A stretch of DNA of 64,000 bases from Candidatus Thiodiazotropha endoloripes (GTDB taxonomy: Bacteria > Pseudomonadota > Gammaproteobacteria > Chromatiales > Chromatiaceae). A program made the position numbers and the translations under genes. The stretch is from NCBI GenBank assembly GCA_001709035.1, contig LVKA01000019.1:124001-188000 (forward strand), written 5' to 3'. Of this stretch, positions 63,501-64,000 are shown piece by piece. The notes beneath the pieces were generated by a model. It had not been told where the DNA came from. It searched no databases and worked only from the letters and a program-made list of their open reading frames with translations. The first letter of the stretch is position 1, and each line of letters starts with the position of its first letter.

Positions 63501-64000
63501 AATGACATCTGCCAGGTGTTCGTCACCACCACCTCGCTGCGCTTTCTCAATCTGACCAACTTCATTCCCGCCGGGGTGATCTCCAGTGAAGAGGGCTACA
63601 CCAACGCCCTGGGAACCCAGGCCTCTCTCTCCACCCTGCAGGGTCTGGGACTGACCAAAGGCTTTGCGCCTGCCTATATCCCACCGGGCGGCACGGCGCG
63701 CTTGATCCTGGAACTGATCAGTACCTTCGATCCGAACGCGGTATCGCCGGTCACCCTGACCAGTGTCAGCTTCACCGACCCATTGCCTGCGGGCCTGGAG
63801 TTCGCGGCCGTACCCAATGCCGCCACCACCTGCGCCGATGCCACACTGACGGTCAACACCACCACCCAGGCGTTGACCATCTCCGGTGGCACCCTGCTAC
63901 CAGGCACCGCCTGCCTGATCGAAGTGGATGTCACCGCACCTCTGGTGGGTGTTTACGACAATCTGATTCTGCAGAATGCGATCACCACCGATCAGGGCGT
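60570..64000 (+). CDS. Giant secreted DUF11-like repeat protein, 3' end outside the window (partial)
   Basis: At least 1143 residues; the frame is open from the ATG at 60570 to base 64000 and no stop is visible. A long basic N-terminus is followed by a signal peptide core YLTLGLLLLPGLASA with cleavage before TTT. Eight tandem domains of 128-153 residues begin at about residues 50, 199, 336, 485, 638, 770, 901 and 1029. Each opens with a KxFxPxxIxxGxxxxLxIxIxN pattern, such as SKTFNPDTIPAGQPALLTL, and has TDxLPxG and a Cys pair near the end. This is the bacterial DUF11/surface-repeat fold. A C-terminal anchor, presumably an IPTL-type tail for XrtH, should lie beyond the window. Confidence 0.87.
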   Translation, partial: MNFDIPSFAKAPVSSLRTSRNRHRLRTVKVYLTLGLLLLPGLASATTTINHLFSPATINPGDTPTYRIEIANDALVSLTEAEVTSLLLPQITIANPANITNTCGFTGVTAAPGTSSIVLTNGTIPARVGLADGQCFFELSVTSTTPGTYINNIPALVPPARPDAVTAGYSALENGVRVSNATPANATLVVSTLLNPTGNKTFSPSPAIAGDATTLSIVLSNPNAGATLPLTTFTDSLPAGMVVATPANSSIACSGTGASNGAVTATPGTDTVTLTGGIIGESGNCTIGVDVVVPTIAGTSQLFDNALPLGAIGNTRGLTSPAFNRNLTVNTPISVSKTFNPDTIPAGQPALLTLVINNNSTDNTLPITSFLDDLTATTLSIVDTSTVAPADPAVVCDGAGSANGSLTDAGSNPLDQGDTGILLSGAVAGARSGANGKCTITAYVTSTTDGAHTNTVAANAVVNPVGHASPTASDVLNVNAQLTIDKTVSVNQVAPGQWTQFSVTINNWSGADVTNVSFRDSLPNSGGNQMVLDDSAGIPVSNSCAGGVYTGVDGDAELLWTGGTVPAGVGATAGTCTLVFRARLPGTASTGLVFSNQIPSWDGVNGVGGTGNGPGGNVVNPSPSPAVNVTTVDSVAVTKSFLQDPIAQGQTSTLRLLIRNRTLNALTAVNLTDTLPAGLTLAANPAATNNCGGTLQAFPGDTSVVLSGGTVNPRPNGSVQTTCTITVQVTGNTPGSYLNTINPINFSSSGGTIPSAVSDTLTISAGITGSKSFNPTSVTSGGTARVTINVANLSSGELSNVTIDDSTFSAGLSVANPANASTSCGGATTLVVNPGATSAQLQGVTLPAGANCDFAFDVTTSGAGPWSNTIPAGNISSAEGASNSTPVTATLNAASADIGINKAFNPIIVTGGQPSLLTIDVINSSGATIHDAAFTDIFPEGIVVYPVPDASTNCLGGTVTAVPGGGSVGLVGATLLPNDICQVFVTTTSLRFLNLTNFIPAGVISSEEGYTNALGTQASLSTLQGLGLTKGFAPAYIPPGGTARLILELISTFDPNAVSPVTLTSVSFTDPLPAGLEFAAVPNAATTCADATLTVNTTTQALTISGGTLLPGTACLIEVDVTAPLVGVYDNLILQNAITTDQG

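Noticed and set aside
61073-63934. Several long minus-strand open frames opposite the repeat protein (61073-61777, 62777-63373 and others)
   Set aside because: They are shadows of a G/C-rich repeat gene on the plus strand; their Val/Pro/Ala-rich translations have no family features and the plus frame is continuous.
60570-64000. CRISPR array or other tandem DNA repeat
   Set aside because: The repetition is at protein-domain level (about 130-150 residues each) with divergent DNA, and the reading frame is continuous.

Overview
The window looks like a chromosomal segment of a free-living or host-associated gammaproteobacterium, because it combines a class I adenylate cyclase, a gammaproteobacterial-style type II secretion (T2SS) operon, LPS-type acyltransferase and O-antigen genes, and an exosortase H module. 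Nothing seen identifies the genus. A sulfur-oxidising Chromatiales-like bacterium would fit, but that is a guess. No rRNA, tRNA, CRISPR array or transposase gene was found.

Layout. 1-117: the N-terminus of leuS, cut by the window edge. 311-745: a small globin. 980-23390: a large cell-surface glycan region. It holds a GT2 synthase, an undecaprenyl-phosphate sugar-1-phosphate transferase, an SDR epimerase, two GT4 enzymes, a Wzx flippase, two methyltransferase modules, several GT2 enzymes (one fused methyltransferase-GT2-GT2 protein of 995 aa), a parvulin chaperone, an isolated secreted protein with a strong terminator, an LpxL-like acyltransferase, a Wzm/Wzt ABC exporter, and a GT-C/GtrA/GtrB set of the kind that decorates O-antigen. 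23578-32768: housekeeping and signalling genes (FKBP isomerase, membrane-anchored SRPBCC/GyrI-like protein, CyaA with a PAS/degenerate-GGDEF neighbour, DUF2939 protein, RRM protein, YheS-like ABC-F ATPase). 32796-40683: a T2SS operon gspE-F-G-H-I-J-K-L-M-C on the minus strand, without a secretin gene. 41311-43218: a WbpM/CapD-type UDP-sugar 4,6-dehydratase, preceded by a 98-bp palindrome. 43208-50768: redox/energy taxis and c-di-GMP signalling, with an Aer-like receptor, then a split PAS / MCP-CZB / PAS set resembling CetB-CetA, then a PAS-PAS-PAS-GAF-GGDEF-EAL protein. 50864-57734: a copper/silver efflux operon (small metal-ligand-rich protein, cusC, cusB, cusA, cusF) behind a MerR-like promoter. 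57911-58993: a propeller lipoprotein. 59091-60213: exosortase H and its partner membrane protein. Divergent from them and running off the end (60570-64000+) is a giant repeat protein that is the obvious candidate cargo.

How the parts fit. The glycan genes suggest synthesis of a lipid-linked polymer, export by two possible routes (Wzx and Wzm/Wzt) and later decoration by the Gtr-type set. T2SS and exosortase H would place proteins outside the cell. The taxis and c-di-GMP proteins would control motility and attachment. A short repeat with core AGGGCCTGTTAACAC recurs in several intergenic gaps from about 17.9 to 50.8 kb.

The least ordinary items are the split taxis receptor set, the exosortase H/giant repeat protein pair, the secretin-less T2SS operon, the dispersed repeat with its perfect palindrome, and the LpxL homologue with an altered catalytic motif.
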